Below, one piece after another: positions 27,311-40,097 of a stretch of DNA of 64,000 bases (its first letter is position 1; each line of letters opens with the position of its first letter). The notes beneath the pieces were generated by a model. That model was not told the origin of the DNA, did no database searches, and saw only the letters and a program-made list of their open reading frames with translations. This DNA comes from Manihot esculenta (Eukaryota; Streptophyta; Magnoliopsida; Malpighiales; Euphorbiaceae), in assembly GCF_001659605.2 (NCBI RefSeq), contig NC_035161.2:37405956-37469955 (forward strand), in the 5' to 3' direction. The position numbers and the translations under genes were made by a program.

Positions 27311-29706
27311 TTTTTAAAACATATACTAATAATATATGGAAATTTTAAATTTTTGCATAATATTTAATTATAAAAATTAAGATTAATTAGTATAATTTTT
27401 TAATTTACTTTTTAAAATAAAGAAATTAACTAAAAAATTTTGTCATAGTAAATTTTTTAAAAATTTATAGATTAAGTTTCAACTTTATCCAAATGAAACG
27501 GAAAATAAAAAATATAAATTAAAAATTTCAGAAATGTAATTGATATGGTAAAAGTAATTTTATTATTATTTATTTAACTCCAAACACGTATGCTAAGAAT
27601 GTTCCTTTTTCTAAACTTTTTTTAAAATTTATTTATCATTTTTACATAACTTATCATTAATTTAAGATACTGTAATAAGATTATTCTCCTTTTGTCTCAT
27701 AAAAATTATTATTTTTAATATTTTTCATATTTTATAATATTTAAAATATTTAAAAATTTTAATTAATAGAAAATATTTTTTATCAAATAAAAAATAAATT
27801 ATTTAAAAAAAATATTTCCTTTTTAAAGTTATTTTTCACATTTTAAAATTTTTATTAAGTCCTTTACATATAAATTTATTAATATATTTTATTTTTTAAA
27901 TTAAAATAAATTAATAAAAAATAAATTATCTTGCTAAAAAATATTTTCTATGAAAATTATTTTTTAAATACAAATTATTTTTTCAAACAAAATGATATTT
28001 AAGTTATAATAAATTTATCAACGGTAAATTATATAATATCTTTTTTTTAGTAGTGTATTAGAGATTGTAAATTCGAATTTAGATTTAGCAGATAAATTAT
28101 TATATATATATATATATATTTTTTTAAATGAAATTATTTTATATATTTAACTATTAAATCAAATCATATTAGGCTTTTAAAAAAATAATGAATCAAATAC
28201 ATATAATTAATTTATATAGAATTCAAATCGAAACACCTTAATTTTAAGATTAAGATTGTCATTATTTAATTCGAGAAAATTGGCAGTATTTAATTTTTTA
28301 AAGTAATTTTCTTTTTATATTAAACTGTTAACCTACTAAGCATCTTAAAAGAAATTCCAAACTTCCTACCCTCCGTAACGAATGAAATTTTAACGCATAC
28401 ACTTATTGAAAAGAAAGTAACCAACATTCCACTTTTACTAAATGACTCATCATTATTTCTTTATCTGCAGTTAATTAATCATTTATTTTATAAATATAAA
28501 ATATGAAATGATTAAGTTTTAAATTTAATTTAATTTTAAAAATTACTGGTAAAAGAAACGAAATGATTTAAGTATGCGACCAGAGCAAAATAAAGAGATT
28601 AACAATTTAATTAAATTATAATTAACAATAAAATTTATGGAGTAAATAACAAAAAAAAACTTTTATATGTAATAGACGGTAAATAAGAAAGCTAACTAGA
28701 TTCAGCTGATAAAAATTTAAGTAAGATTTTTATTTTTATTATTTTAATTTTAATTAAGTTATTAAAGTGAAAAATTAAAGTAATAATACAAAAAGAATAT
28801 TTTTTTTTTATGGAGCCGTTACCCTAGATATAATTGTGGTCCTCAATTTTGTCATGAATTATTTAATTTCCTATAAACTCGAAACATGAATTAATACATA
28901 AATGACATAAAACATTTCCTCGCACACCGTATATGAAAGACTGGACTAAAATGTTATTTTCTAATATTATTTTAAATGTATTTAAAATATATCATGTAAT
29001 TATCTTTTATTAATGCTATTTATAATTAAAAAGAATAAGCAATTTAATTCTCTAAAGGTATTTAAAAAATTGTCAAATAGCATTAAGCCAATAAAATTTA
29101 TAATTAAATATTTAAATTTAAAGTTCTCTCTCTATATATGTATAGTTTAAAATTTTAAATAAATAACTATGTCAATTTTATCAATGGCAACATCACAATT
29201 TTTATAAAAATAATGTATTTGTTTTTTTTTATATTATATAATATAAAATTCAATTATAATTTTTTTATTTCATATGATTTTAAATAGTAAGAATAAAATT
29301 AATACTTATATTAATAAAATAAATATTTAATTAATTTAAATCAATAATTCATCCACTCAAACTCAAAATGCTCTATGTATCGAACCGTTGATCCCAAATT
29401 AACGAATCGATTTCGAATTGTTGGGGGTCCGAATCCAACAATAGTAAGACCTACATATATCCCTTACCAATTGGACGGCGGCCACTTTCATCTCCTGTCC
29501 AGCTAAGCTCATCACAGGACACCTCCAGCGACGAAAAGCGACACCGTTTCAGACCCATAAATTGATAAAATTAGCGTTCAAAATTGGAAGATACGAAGCA
29601 CAGGCACGCCTTCTCTTCGACTCTCCCCGCAGAAAGATCAGTTGGAATGCTTTGAGCCACCTCTCACTCTGAAACAATTGCAACTTCTTCCTTGATTTCT
29701 CTGACC

Positions 29707-29714
29707 TAGGGTTT
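29707..29714 (-). promoter_or_regulatory. Telobox in the PRA1 leader
   Basis: TAGGGTTT, the reverse of AAACCCTA, lies four bases before the PRA1 ATG. Common in plant housekeeping gene leaders; function inferred from position. Confidence 0.5.
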
Positions 29715-29717
29715 CTA

Positions 29718-30320
29718 ATGTCTGCACCTTCTCGCGCCCCCTTGGGCTCTCTACCCTCGATCGCTAACCCTCCCACCTTAGTCTCTCGCGCCACCAACAC
29801 CGCCTCTACCACTTTCTTCGCTACCCGCCGACCATGGCGCGAGCTCATCCAGTTCTCTTCCTTCACGCGCCCTTACTCCTTCGGCGAAGCTATCCTTCGC
29901 ATAAAGCGCAACCTTGTATACTTCCGCGTGAATTATACGATGATCATTCTCTTTATTCTCTTTCTTAGCCTTCTATGGCATCCATTATCCATGATTGTCT
30001 TCTTAATTGTCTTCGTAGCTTGGTTTTTCCTCTACTTCTTCCGCTCCGAGCCGATCGTTGTTTTCCACCGCACAATTGATGATCGTGTGGTGCTGAGCGT
30101 CCTGGCGGTTGTCACTATTGTAGCCTTGGTTCTCACTGACGTCTGGTTGAACGTCTTGGTTTCCATCTTGATTGGGTTTGCAATTGTTGTCTTACATGCT
30201 GCAATTAGAGGCGATTTGTACTTGGACGAGCAAGATATGGGAGATGGTGGGCTGTTTTCGGTTGTGGGGAGCCCTACGAGAACTGATTACTCTCGCGTTC
30301 CAGGTTTTTCCTCAGCCTAG
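29718..30320 (+). CDS. PRA1 family protein, clade E/F-like
   Basis: A single uninterrupted ORF of 200 residues, as usual for plant PRA1 genes. After a Ser/Thr/Ala-rich N-terminus come the RRPWRE motif (about residue 37) and R-x-NL-x-YFR-x-NY. Two hydrophobic hairpins follow (about 75-110 and 125-160), separated by the DDR-containing loop (TIDDRVVLS). The C-terminus is an acidic cytosolic tail ([12 protein letters not shown]). PRA1 proteins are four-helix membrane proteins of the ER, Golgi and endosomes that bind prenylated Rab GTPases. The clade assignment is from memory of sequence style. The neighbouring DRIP gene converges on it. Confidence 0.93.
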   Translation: MSAPSRAPLGSLPSIANPPTLVSRATNTASTTFFATRRPWRELIQFSSFTRPYSFGEAILRIKRNLVYFRVNYTMIILFILFLSLLWHPLSMIVFLIVFVAWFFLYFFRSEPIVVFHRTIDDRVVLSVLAVVTIVALVLTDVWLNVLVSILIGFAIVVLHAAIRGDLYLDEQDMGDGGLFSVVGSPTRTDYSRVPGFSSA

Positions 30321-32767
30321 CGGTCTTGAATTGGATGTGTTATTCTTTTGGAGTTTCAATTTCGCGATGGTGATATTTTTCGAGCATGGCAGAGAATTTG
30401 CTCTTTGGAGGCATATTGTAGCAACGATTTTCTCCGGTTAGATAATGAATCTTGAATTGATGTTAGTTTATCCCCCTTTGTAAATTTGCCAGTGTGAATT
30501 CACTCCATCCAGGCTTCCTTAATTCGTGGGAAAATCAATATATAGCTGTTTTACCTTACCACACAATGTTTTGTTAGTTCAAGTGTGGTTAATGAAAGTT
30601 GTATCTTTGTTGCAGATAAATGATTTCTCTGAATTTTGAAGCTAAGCGTTCATTTATTCGTTTTGTGTCTATTTATCTGCTGCGGTTACAGTTTGAGCTT
30701 TGGCTTTTCATTTGGCTGACTTGTTAATTCTCTAGCATCACTTCCCCGTACTGTTGCAATACACAAGTAGAAGTTAATGTTGCTACTTTTTTCCTCGCAA
30801 GTTTATCGGTGCCGAATTATTAAGTGACTTATGCATCACTATTCGCCAAAATTATAGTGCAAAAAGTCTTCAGCTTGTTACTGTGATGTTCTCGGTTCAA
30901 GAATTAGGAGAAAAATGCTTAACGTTAGAACTGTTTTCGATTGTTCTCCTTCCATGACCCCTACAGGGCTGTAAGAATAATTGGGTTTGTACTTTTCTCT
31001 CAATTTCTTCCCCCTTTATGGTCTTCTATAATCATAAGACTGTCCGAGTGAGTGGTCACTTGCCCATGTGTATCGAAGCATGAATGTAGTGGGTAACTTT
31101 GTACTGGCGCTAAAGATCTATCGGGGACTCGGGGTTGTGGTAGATTTCGTTTAAAGGTGATTTTAATGCTTTTTCCATGTGATTAAAGTCAGAGAAGTGA
31201 AGGAAAACTTGGACAGAAAGCATTATTGCTGTCACTGGGCATTCAGAGCCAGTGTTCTGCCTTTTATCTCACGCCTTGTCTGGAGAGTTCGCAAGTTGGG
31301 ATCCATATGGGCCTTCCTTTCCCTGTAAGTTTAAAGAGGAGCGTTTGAGTCCATGCATGTCTTTTGTTTTAGTTGAGGGATGGTTCCAGACGAAACTCTG
31401 GGTATGTGGTCTGGAATCTTTTGGGAGTAAATAAGATCAACAAGTTTTGCCAGTGATGTTCATATGTGAACCTGCAAGATTATATATGCTCATTGTATGT
31501 TTCATGAATGCTGTCTTGTATTTCTTGGTGGACCTAGTCTTTGTTTTGGCTTGAAATTTATTAGTATTCCATCCATGAATCATGCTTGTTATGTATTTTT
31601 ATTTAAAGAGTTTTAGCATTTCAGCTGATAAGGTCACAGATAGAATTGCATTTTGATTATCGATATAAAATTGCAACAAGAATATTTCCAAGAGTCTTCA
31701 TGGAAGTCAAATTGTGATAACTTTACACGTCATTTTAAAATTCTGATTTATTCCTCAGCTTAACCAAGGGCGTAAGTAAGGTCGCCTGGTTAAAAGTAAG
31801 ATGCTCTGAATTTTGTTATTTTTCTCTAGTTTTAACTTTTCTCTTTATCTGGGCAAATGGAAGCCGTGTTTGGTTTGCTTTAGAAATGAAAATGCAATGC
31901 AATGTTTTGCAATAAAATTCCGTTTTCGTATGTGCTTATTTGGAAAAAAAAACTTGGAATATTATGAAAACAAAAAATGCCAAAACGATAGAGTTATGAA
32001 TTAAAGATGTGTAAAACCAAATTATAGAACTGAGCTGGTTGCTGAGGACTGTTGTAATGCTTTTACATGATGGTGAATTTGAGGCTGTCTTGTCCAGATT
32101 GATTTGTTGTTCATGGAAATGATATCTGCCAACCATAAACTGCAAACTTTTCCAATGAATTTGAGACAAAAAATGAAATTACCATGAGAAGGCCCCCAGA
32201 AGCTTTGTTGTTTCCAACTCTTCAAGGCTTAATGGATGTGTTTCACAAATCGATTCATTGCGGACGAGATCTTCATTTCTGAGGATGAACGAGGACGGAG
32301 AGAATGAATGATGAATGTCGTTGCCTCTCTCGAGGCTAAAAACCCATCAAGAGGACACTTTATGTCTCGGATAAGACGTCCAAAATCTCGGCTGGATAGG
32401 ATACATGGAATGAACAGTAAATCCAGCGTAGTTTATAATTAGCACTTCTTAGCATCCAAGACCAAGTCGTGCGTCTCGTTACATAGCATCCGGAAAACTT
32501 TGATAGTTACAACTCAACTATTTTAACATCAGATGGTCCTTAGTAATGCAAGACATCTCAACATCCAAGATGATTGCGGTTCCTAATGAGTAGAGCATTC
32601 ACACCTTTCTATCTGCTGCAATGTGCTTGCTGCAAATGCTGTAGAGGTACGGAATGCGTGGCTGTAATATACAATTCCGATAAATATGCCATGCCATTTG
32701 CTCACCAAGGTTCAAAGCACATCATTAATGAATACATGAAGCGCAGAAACGATGGCGAAGCAGAGCA
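30321..32767. other. Convergent spacer between PRA1 and the DRIP-type ligase
   Basis: This holds the 3' UTR of PRA1 (left) and of the DRIP gene (right, about 32.2-32.77 kb). In between I see only unremarkable moderately AT-rich sequence with short chance frames on both strands. Confidence 0.6.
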
Positions 32768-35700
32768 TTATTCAGGGTCTGGGACCTTGCGAGCATAGGC
32801 TAGCACCATTACAAAATCCTTTGCTGAGGAGCCAATGGATGCTGGTACTCGTTCTGACGTTGATGCTGTCTGTATCCATAGATCAACTAAATTGTACAAC
32901 GATAGTGTGGGGACTACTGTTTGTCCAATAAATTTAATCTCAATCTGCCAAAAACATCAATAGAATATAATCACTGGAGGCACACATCAATTTTTCTATT
33001 GCAGTAAAAGGCTGTATTGATAAGTAATAACTCCAATGGATTTTAATTATTTTTTATCTCCTTTTATTAACAGCATAAAACATCAAAAATCGGATACCCA
33101 TGATAAAAAAAATAATAATAAAACAATGGAAGTTTCTCTCACCTCATCTTCACTAGCAAGGTCAAATTTCTTCATCAGGTACTTCTGGATAAAAGAAACA
33201 GGTAAATTTCCATCCCTGCCACAGAATGAAATGAATGACATGTGATTTCTTTCACTTTATTCTCCGAAAGTTGTGTTCTTGCATGTCAAAATGATGCACG
33301 AGTAGCCACAAGTACTGCTGAAAAAGCATACCGTGCAGTGTACACTAACAGTTGATTCAAAACCAAATTACTAGAAGTACAGAACTTCCACAAAATTTTT
33401 GCTAAAGTATTACTTGGTTTAAATGGGGCAAACAAATTAATCACACTTCATGGCTGACCGGGAAATTTAATTATCTTAAGAGCTCTCATTATTCTAGGGA
33501 GGGTTGTTGCCTTGTTGGGGTCATAAATACACTGGAACTACAATACGGGAGGATAACTACATCTAAATCATTAAATGAAGCTAGAAACAAGGTAGAGATA
33601 ACAGTGGCATGAGGTTACTAGCACCATTTTTTATCATTGGGACAGAGGTAGCATGGAGCAGAGAGCCTGTCTTTTCTCCATGTTATCCAGCAACAATTTG
33701 CTTGTCCTTAGCTCCTACCTGAACAAGTCACTTTCACTCCCTCAAGCTACCTCTCCTGTTCTAGCACATGGCTAATACAAGTATATCTCCTATAATATTT
33801 CTTTTTAATTTTTTTTAATGGTAAGGAAATTTTGGAGCCATCCTTACAATTAAAAAACAAGGATGACTTCATAAACTATATATAAAAAGAAAACTCATTG
33901 AGGATATGCAAAGAATAATGCACAAGCAATAGAACCAAAAGGAACTTACTTTATCCTCAAGTAATTTGCGGGAATTTGTGGCAGGGGTGCATCTCCTTCC
34001 CTGAAAAAATTGATAAGTAAATAAGTAGGAAACTAGGAATACAACCAAAAGCAAGTTTTAAGCTAATAAATTCTAAATTTACTATATCCTAGTAAATTTT
34101 TTATTTTAGAAGTTGAAAACAATTCTCACTGGTCCTCAGAAGCTACAAGTGAAAACCAAACTGGACCAGTTCTTTTCTCATGATTTGCACTGGCAGAATC
34201 CAGCACAGCTTGGGATGAAATGCCAGGATATCCAAAATTAGAAGCCTTTTTTCGACGAATCCTGCGCAACCTTTTGGGGCCTTTCGACTCAGAAGGCACT
34301 GTATTATTGTTACTCTTGTCATCCTCTACTTCTGATTTGCCTTTGTTTTCCCTATATTTGGTCTTACACACACGAGTTTCATTGTCAGGATCATGATTAG
34401 ATTCAAATTTAGCATCAGAAACTTGTGAAGAAGATTTGGAAGACTTTGTCCTATTTGCAACTTCCACCAAACAATTCAATGGTTGCCAGAGATCTGATTT
34501 CCCATCCCATAATTCAGCACCATTATCTGCCTCATTATTCAGAGCAGGCTGGCTAGCCTTGGCAGAGGAAGAATTCTGTACGAGTAAAACATATGTGTCT
34601 GAAATATATAATAGCATAAAGCAAGCACAATTTTTTTCTCAAGTCACTGGCAAGCGAAGGAGATAACTTATTGGTAGTCCTATGAGAACATATACAGCAT
34701 AAGCAAAAAATAGATTTTGATTTCTGTTACCTGCCTTAGATGCTGATTGAACTTATTTATGGTTTCAGGAGAACTTGAATTCTCTAAACAGTCTTTTGCA
34801 GCATCTTCCTTCTTTTTAATAAGTTTCTCAATAGGAAAACTGGAAACTCGTGAGGCAGTAGCCTTTCTGGGAACAGGTTTTGTTCTTCTTCTGGTTGTTG
34901 TAACCTGTGTTGATACTTTGGGAGTGCAGACCACCAATGATGAAAGTGATCTTTCCTTCCTTCTAACAGGTAATACAACTGAGGGTATGACTTCAGGTGC
35001 CTCTACTTTTCTTCTTTTGAATGGGAAAATCTTGGCCCTTACGTCTTGCAAATTGTGGTCTGGCCTAATTTTCACATAACAAGCCTCAATTCACAATGAT
35101 TTCTAGACAAAACACTTTAATTGCACCAAGTGTGTGTACATGATGCACGTTCATGCCTCCTCAATAAGACAAAATTTTATCTGCCTTCAGATGTCCCAAT
35201 AGGGACTGCATTACAGTATATCTTACAGTCAACATTAACCCCACCGTCCAAACTCATACACAAAAGGGTGTATGGGTAGAAGAAGAATTCCAAATGATCC
35301 TTCGAAATACAATAACACCAAGTTTATAAACCGATGTATTAATTATAAAGGACAGCTTTTGACATCCAAACAGGCTAATGAGGAATGAGTGTTCCATGTG
35401 CAGATTCAATAAGTGGCTAGTTTTCAGCAGCATTCTACTTGGAAATGATAAAAACTCAATATTCTGACAATAGATACTTTTGTGTATAAACACCAATAAT
35501 AAGAAAGCAAAATGATAGCATAGGCACGAGGACAACACTGTGCAGGAACATGCAGGGAAGTGCCATAATCCAAAATATATGATAAACATTTTACCAAAGA
35601 TGAAGATAATTTTGTTCTCACAAAAGACAAAACACTCTTTCATTCCCCAACCTGGAACCAAACTCCTCATCATTGTATCTCAAACAATCCATCTCCAATG

Positions 35701-37667
35701 AAATGCATATTACTCCAACCATCATTTAATGCTCTTTTTAGTGAAAACTTTCCCTTTTTTCAAATACATATCATATTGCTTAAATAAACTTTTCCCTCAA
35801 TGGTTTTATGCTAGTATGTTAAAAAACAAAATCTTGTTTGTAGAATTATGGAGTAACATAAAAGAGTGTGAAAATTGTTGTACAGAATGTCATAATATGT
35901 CATGGCCCCTTTTTCAGGATAGTTTTTCCCCAAATAATATGCTTCTCATTGGACTCACTTGCCCAGATAATCATATACCGATAGTTCCTTCAGAACATTT
36001 TATCATCCCTTCTTTATGCAGCTTTATCATTTTTAAACTTCATAATTCTTAGGCTCTAATTGCAATAATGGTCCCATACAAAACCACCCTGTTTGGGACA
36101 GAAAACAAGAAAGTAGGGGAGAAAAACATTTATAGCAAAAAACATCCACACTCAATCCTAGATGAAAAAGAGAACTAACAGAAGTTGTTCACTGAAAGCT
36201 GAAAAGATGATACTGGCCTTGATAAAAACTGCAAGTTATAAAACAGTAAAATTTCGAAAGCCTTGCTACATATTGTGTTGTAACATATTAAAAAGCATTG
36301 GATTAGCAGATGCAATAATCATCCCCTTATAGTTTTGACAAAATTTATTACCGTGATGTATTATTGTTCTGGGAACCTTCAGGCAGTCACAAGCTTCAAC
36401 ATGCACAAACATGGGAATGGACCTAAAATCTATCATAGTCACAGCTTTAACAAATGTAAAATATGTATGATAGCTCTGGGAACCTTCATGCACCAGCAAT
36501 CTTCAACATGCACAAGCATGGGAATGGACCTAAAATCATTATTATCACAGCTAACAAATGTAAAAGATCGAATTGCACCCTCAAAATTCCAAGGTACACA
36601 CAGCACATGCATAAGACAACAGTGTTTGATTAAGAAATGAGTCTCAAATTAAGGTAAAGGCAAGTAATTTAACTGTTTTAAGCCCCACGTATGTTCAATG
36701 AATTAAAACATGAAAGTTAGACACTATCAATTTCAAGCCGTTACTTTTGTATGCTATCCAGGTTATGTTACACTTAGTTAAACCTCATAGCAATATGAGA
36801 GAAAGGAAGCGAGGGATGGATGGCAAGACATAAAGACATAGTTAAAGATAAGAATCTGACCTTAATTTTTCCAATGGAACACATCCAAGATCGATATTGC
36901 ATATGGGACAGCAATCTACTCCTTCGTCTGATATCTTATGATATATGCATTTCCTGCAGACTGAACGAAATTTCAAGAAAAGAAACTGAAATCAGACATT
37001 TTATAGCTTCTCATTTAATCAAACACAAAATTGAAGAAAGAGCACTGAAACTTATGCAGTTTAGACTTTAATATCTGAACTCAGTAAGCATTAAGTTGCA
37101 ACCAACTAGCAACCATCCAGTGAATATCTCATTCATAAAAAGAACCCGTATATATTCCATTGGGGGAAATAAAGAAAAAGAAGAGAAAAGAAACTGTTGC
37201 ATGACTTTTAATCCCAGCAAGCAAAGAATGAAACGGGAAAGCTTGTTTACTATTCTTTAGCTTTCTGGCCTTCCAGCGTCTAGAATGTAAGTAAGAGGTG
37301 AAAACAAAGATGCCGGTTAGCCGGCAAGTACTAAATGCCCATAGTTCCACAGTAGAATTACGAAACGACCACGTCAAAGTACAGACAAACCAAACCAAAT
37401 CAAGATAAAGAAAACGCTTGAAAGAAGAAACTAACCCACCCAGATAATCAACGACGCAAAATACAAGATGAATCGAAAGTATGAAAGTTTTGGAAGTAAA
37501 GAAAAAAGATTGAAACAAATGAAATTCTTAAGAGAAAGATAGAAAGACTGACACGTATGAAGACATTCCGATATGGTAGTGGCATCTTTCAGCAACTTAT
37601 TACAGAGAGGACATGTCATGCACGATGCAATCGTCTCTCTCTTCACTTTCACAAACTGATTCGCCAT
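32768..37667 (-). CDS. DRIP1/2-like RING-RAWUL E3 ubiquitin ligase
   Basis: Minus-strand exons are 37667-37553, 36960-36861, 35064-34731, 34575-34130, 34000-33950, 33215-33143 and 32944-32768, giving 431 residues. The N-terminus is a C3HC4 RING finger: C19, C22, C35, H37, C40, C43, C56 and C59, split by the first intron between ECLHT and F. A basic, serine-rich linker follows ([17 protein letters not shown]). The C-terminal about 100 residues form the ubiquitin-like RAWUL region ([29 protein letters not shown]). In Arabidopsis, DRIP1 and DRIP2 ubiquitinate the drought factor DREB2A in the nucleus; a similar role is inferred. Intron 2 (35065-36860) contains a tandem duplication. All junctions keep phase. 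Confidence 0.95.
36369..36567. repeat. Imperfect tandem duplication, 107-base period, in DRIP-type gene intron 2
   Basis: A unit starting CTGGGAACCTTCA at 36369 repeats at 36476. Both copies share CTTCAACATGCACAA, CATGGGAATGGACCTAAAAT and ACAAATGTAAAA, with substitutions and small indels between. It lies wholly inside an intron and is probably an old replication slip. Confidence 0.85.
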
Positions 37668-40097
37668 CTCTTTATCTCAGAAATCCCTTCTTCTCTACTC
37701 ACTATAGCTCCCCTCCACCGACGTATATTAATCAACACAACTGCATGTTCCCATCAACAAAGAAAAACACACGTCCACATCTCTCTATTTATCTGCATTA
37801 GACCAGAAATAACATCACAAGAAGCAGAAAGAACACAAGAAGGAGGACAATAAAACCGTGTAGACATTTTATGGGATGTACACGAAATAATAGGAGAAAA
37901 ACCTGAGAGAGTTTTGATCTTTATAGGCGTATAAAGAAGAGTTGTGAGATTACGAGATATGGGTAATGGAGATTCGCGAAGAATCGACGTGGGTTTTGAT
38001 GGATTTGGATAGGGGAAGCTTTATGGATGATCTAAATCTAGAGAGATGAACTGGAACGAGGAGGGGGAGAGGGGGTCGTCGAAGAGAAGCATGAACCAAG
38101 AGTTTCTTTCTTACTTTCTTTCTTATTTTTTTAGGGGCTTAAAACTAAGAGTTTCCTTGTTTTTATTTTATTTTTCGTTTTTTTAGGAAAAAAAAAATAT
38201 TTCTTTGTATGGACAACTATCCGGATCCGATTAATTGATGATTGAGATAACGTGCGCCGAGGATGCGCAGAGTAGGAAATGTGCCCAGGGGCAAGGGGTC
38301 GGTTTCCTCCGTTGGACTTGGATGGCTGAGCACTGCCCGGCTATGCTATCGTGTACACGAGTACATGTTAGCAACGCGTGCAACGTGGAAGACCCCTCCT
38401 GTGTGTTTTTCTTTTTTCTTTTTTTTTTTTAATTTAATTTTAACACGATAATTATATACCAAATTATATCAAATCACTTTATGTTGGATGTGAAAATATT
38501 TTAATTAAATTTAGTTTTAAATCATTTAATTAAAATAAAAATACGCATATCTTAAAAACGAAAATAAGACTTGTAGATATAAAAAAAATTAACTTATCCT
38601 TATTTTCATGTGAGAAAAGAAGAGGACTAAAGTAAACCCTCCCGCATTCAGCTGATCTGATCTGATGTGTTCACTTTCACATGGATCCTCCTTCTATACG
38701 GCAATCTTAGGAGTGACCTTTCTATTTCCAACTTTTAAAAAATATATTTTTATTAATTTAATTCCATTAAATATTACAAAAAAATTTTAAATACCTTTAA
38801 TATTTTAAAGTTAATTAATATATTTTTTATAAAATTAAAATATTAATTAATAAAATTTTTAAATTATACAAATTAAATAATAAATTATTTAATAACTAAA
38901 ATTAATAAAAAAATTAATTAATAATTTTTTAAAATATCAAAATATTTTAATATAATTTTAAAATCAAAATACTAATTAATAAATTCTTTTATAATATAAA
39001 AATTAAATAATAAATTTTTATATTTTAATTAAAGTATTTTTATTTTATAAAATTAAATTATTTAATGCTTTAATTTCATTTATTTCAAAAAGGTTACTTC
39101 ACTTATTTTAGTTTAAATAAACTAAATAATTAAATTACATGTAATAAATAATATGAATAATTATAAAAATTTAAAAATGCATAATTCTCTTTATATTATT
39201 TATAAAAAAAAGTTAAAATAAGAATTCAGAAAAGTGGGTACGAATTTTTTTTCTCTTTTACGAATTTTTTCTCCTTTAATTATAATTATCCAATTTAAAT
39301 TTTAATTATAAAATAATTTTAAAATTTAGGAGCATTTGTATCCTTCAATAAATCTAGTGTCCGCTATGAATTCAAATTTATCAAATCAGTCAACATAAAA
39401 AAAAATAATAATAAATATCCAAATATTCAATAATATAAACAAATATAAATACATAATATATAATAAAAATTAACATAATAGCATATAATTTGCTCCTCCC
39501 ATGATGACGCTACGCCTCTAAAACTCTGGTAAGACTTCATAGGAAGATTCATGTAGTTATTTTTTTTTATAAATATTATTGTTAAAGAGAATATTATTTT
39601 TTATATTTCTTTTTAATTTTCTTAAACACTGTCTTATTTTTCTCTCTACGTATCTTTTTAATTTTTCATAGCAAGTTCATTAAAGACTAACCATTTAAAA
39701 AAAAAAGAAGATAATAAGTTTTTCATGATTGATAAGTGCTCTATACTTATCCAAATTAATTATTTGCACGAACCCACCAAAACAATCATTTGGGACCAAA
39801 ATGAATTGCCATACAGGGAGAATGGGGAACAAGAAAATCATCCAATTTGTTGAAAAAAAAAAGCTTCAGATATGATCAGATGAGATGCTCGCAATCAATG
39901 GCCGCGTGCTCCTTTTCTCAGGTGTGCTTCTAACCCATGGAAGCTAATTGAATCGGTCCCAGAAGCCAGTAGGCCACATTACTTGTTAATGTCAAATCCA
40001 CTGGGACACACTTTATCAATTCAATCACACCTAAAGCCTCATCTCACTATGTTGTTATTAGAAATCAAATATGTATATTAGATTCAGTGCTCACACT
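37668..40097. other. Spacer between the DRIP-type gene and the MRS2 remnant
   Basis: The DRIP-type promoter and leader reach to about 38.1 kb. After a short GC-richer stretch (38250-38400) the region is AT-rich and includes dispersed repeat copy 3. From 39.75 to 40.1 kb the composition returns to normal, with no gene seen. Confidence 0.6.
38810..39040 (+). repeat. Dispersed AT-rich repeat, copy 3
   Basis: Shares blocks such as ACTAATTAATAAATT (38971-38985) and TATAAAAATTAAATAATAAA with the copies near 15.0 kb (same strand) and 27.2 kb (opposite strand). Non-coding; ends not defined. Confidence 0.6.

Larger units (their letters stand above)
26682..29717. other. Spacer between the GAT1-like gene and the PRA1 gene
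   Basis: After the transporter 3' UTR (to about 27.0 kb) the sequence is AT-rich to about 29.35 kb, with an inverted copy of the dispersed repeat (27130-27310) and a TA tract near 28100-28119. The last about 250 bases are GC-richer and act as the PRA1 promoter and leader. No gene supported. Confidence 0.6.

Noticed and set aside
35254..35673. 139-codon minus-strand open frame
   Set aside because: It lies inside intron 2 of the DRIP-type gene, lacks any recognisable domain, and has composition like the surrounding intron.
39805..39830. Partial similarity to the miR160 target site (CATACAGGGAG)
   Set aside because: Only 11 consecutive bases match, the rest differs, and there is no ARF gene here.
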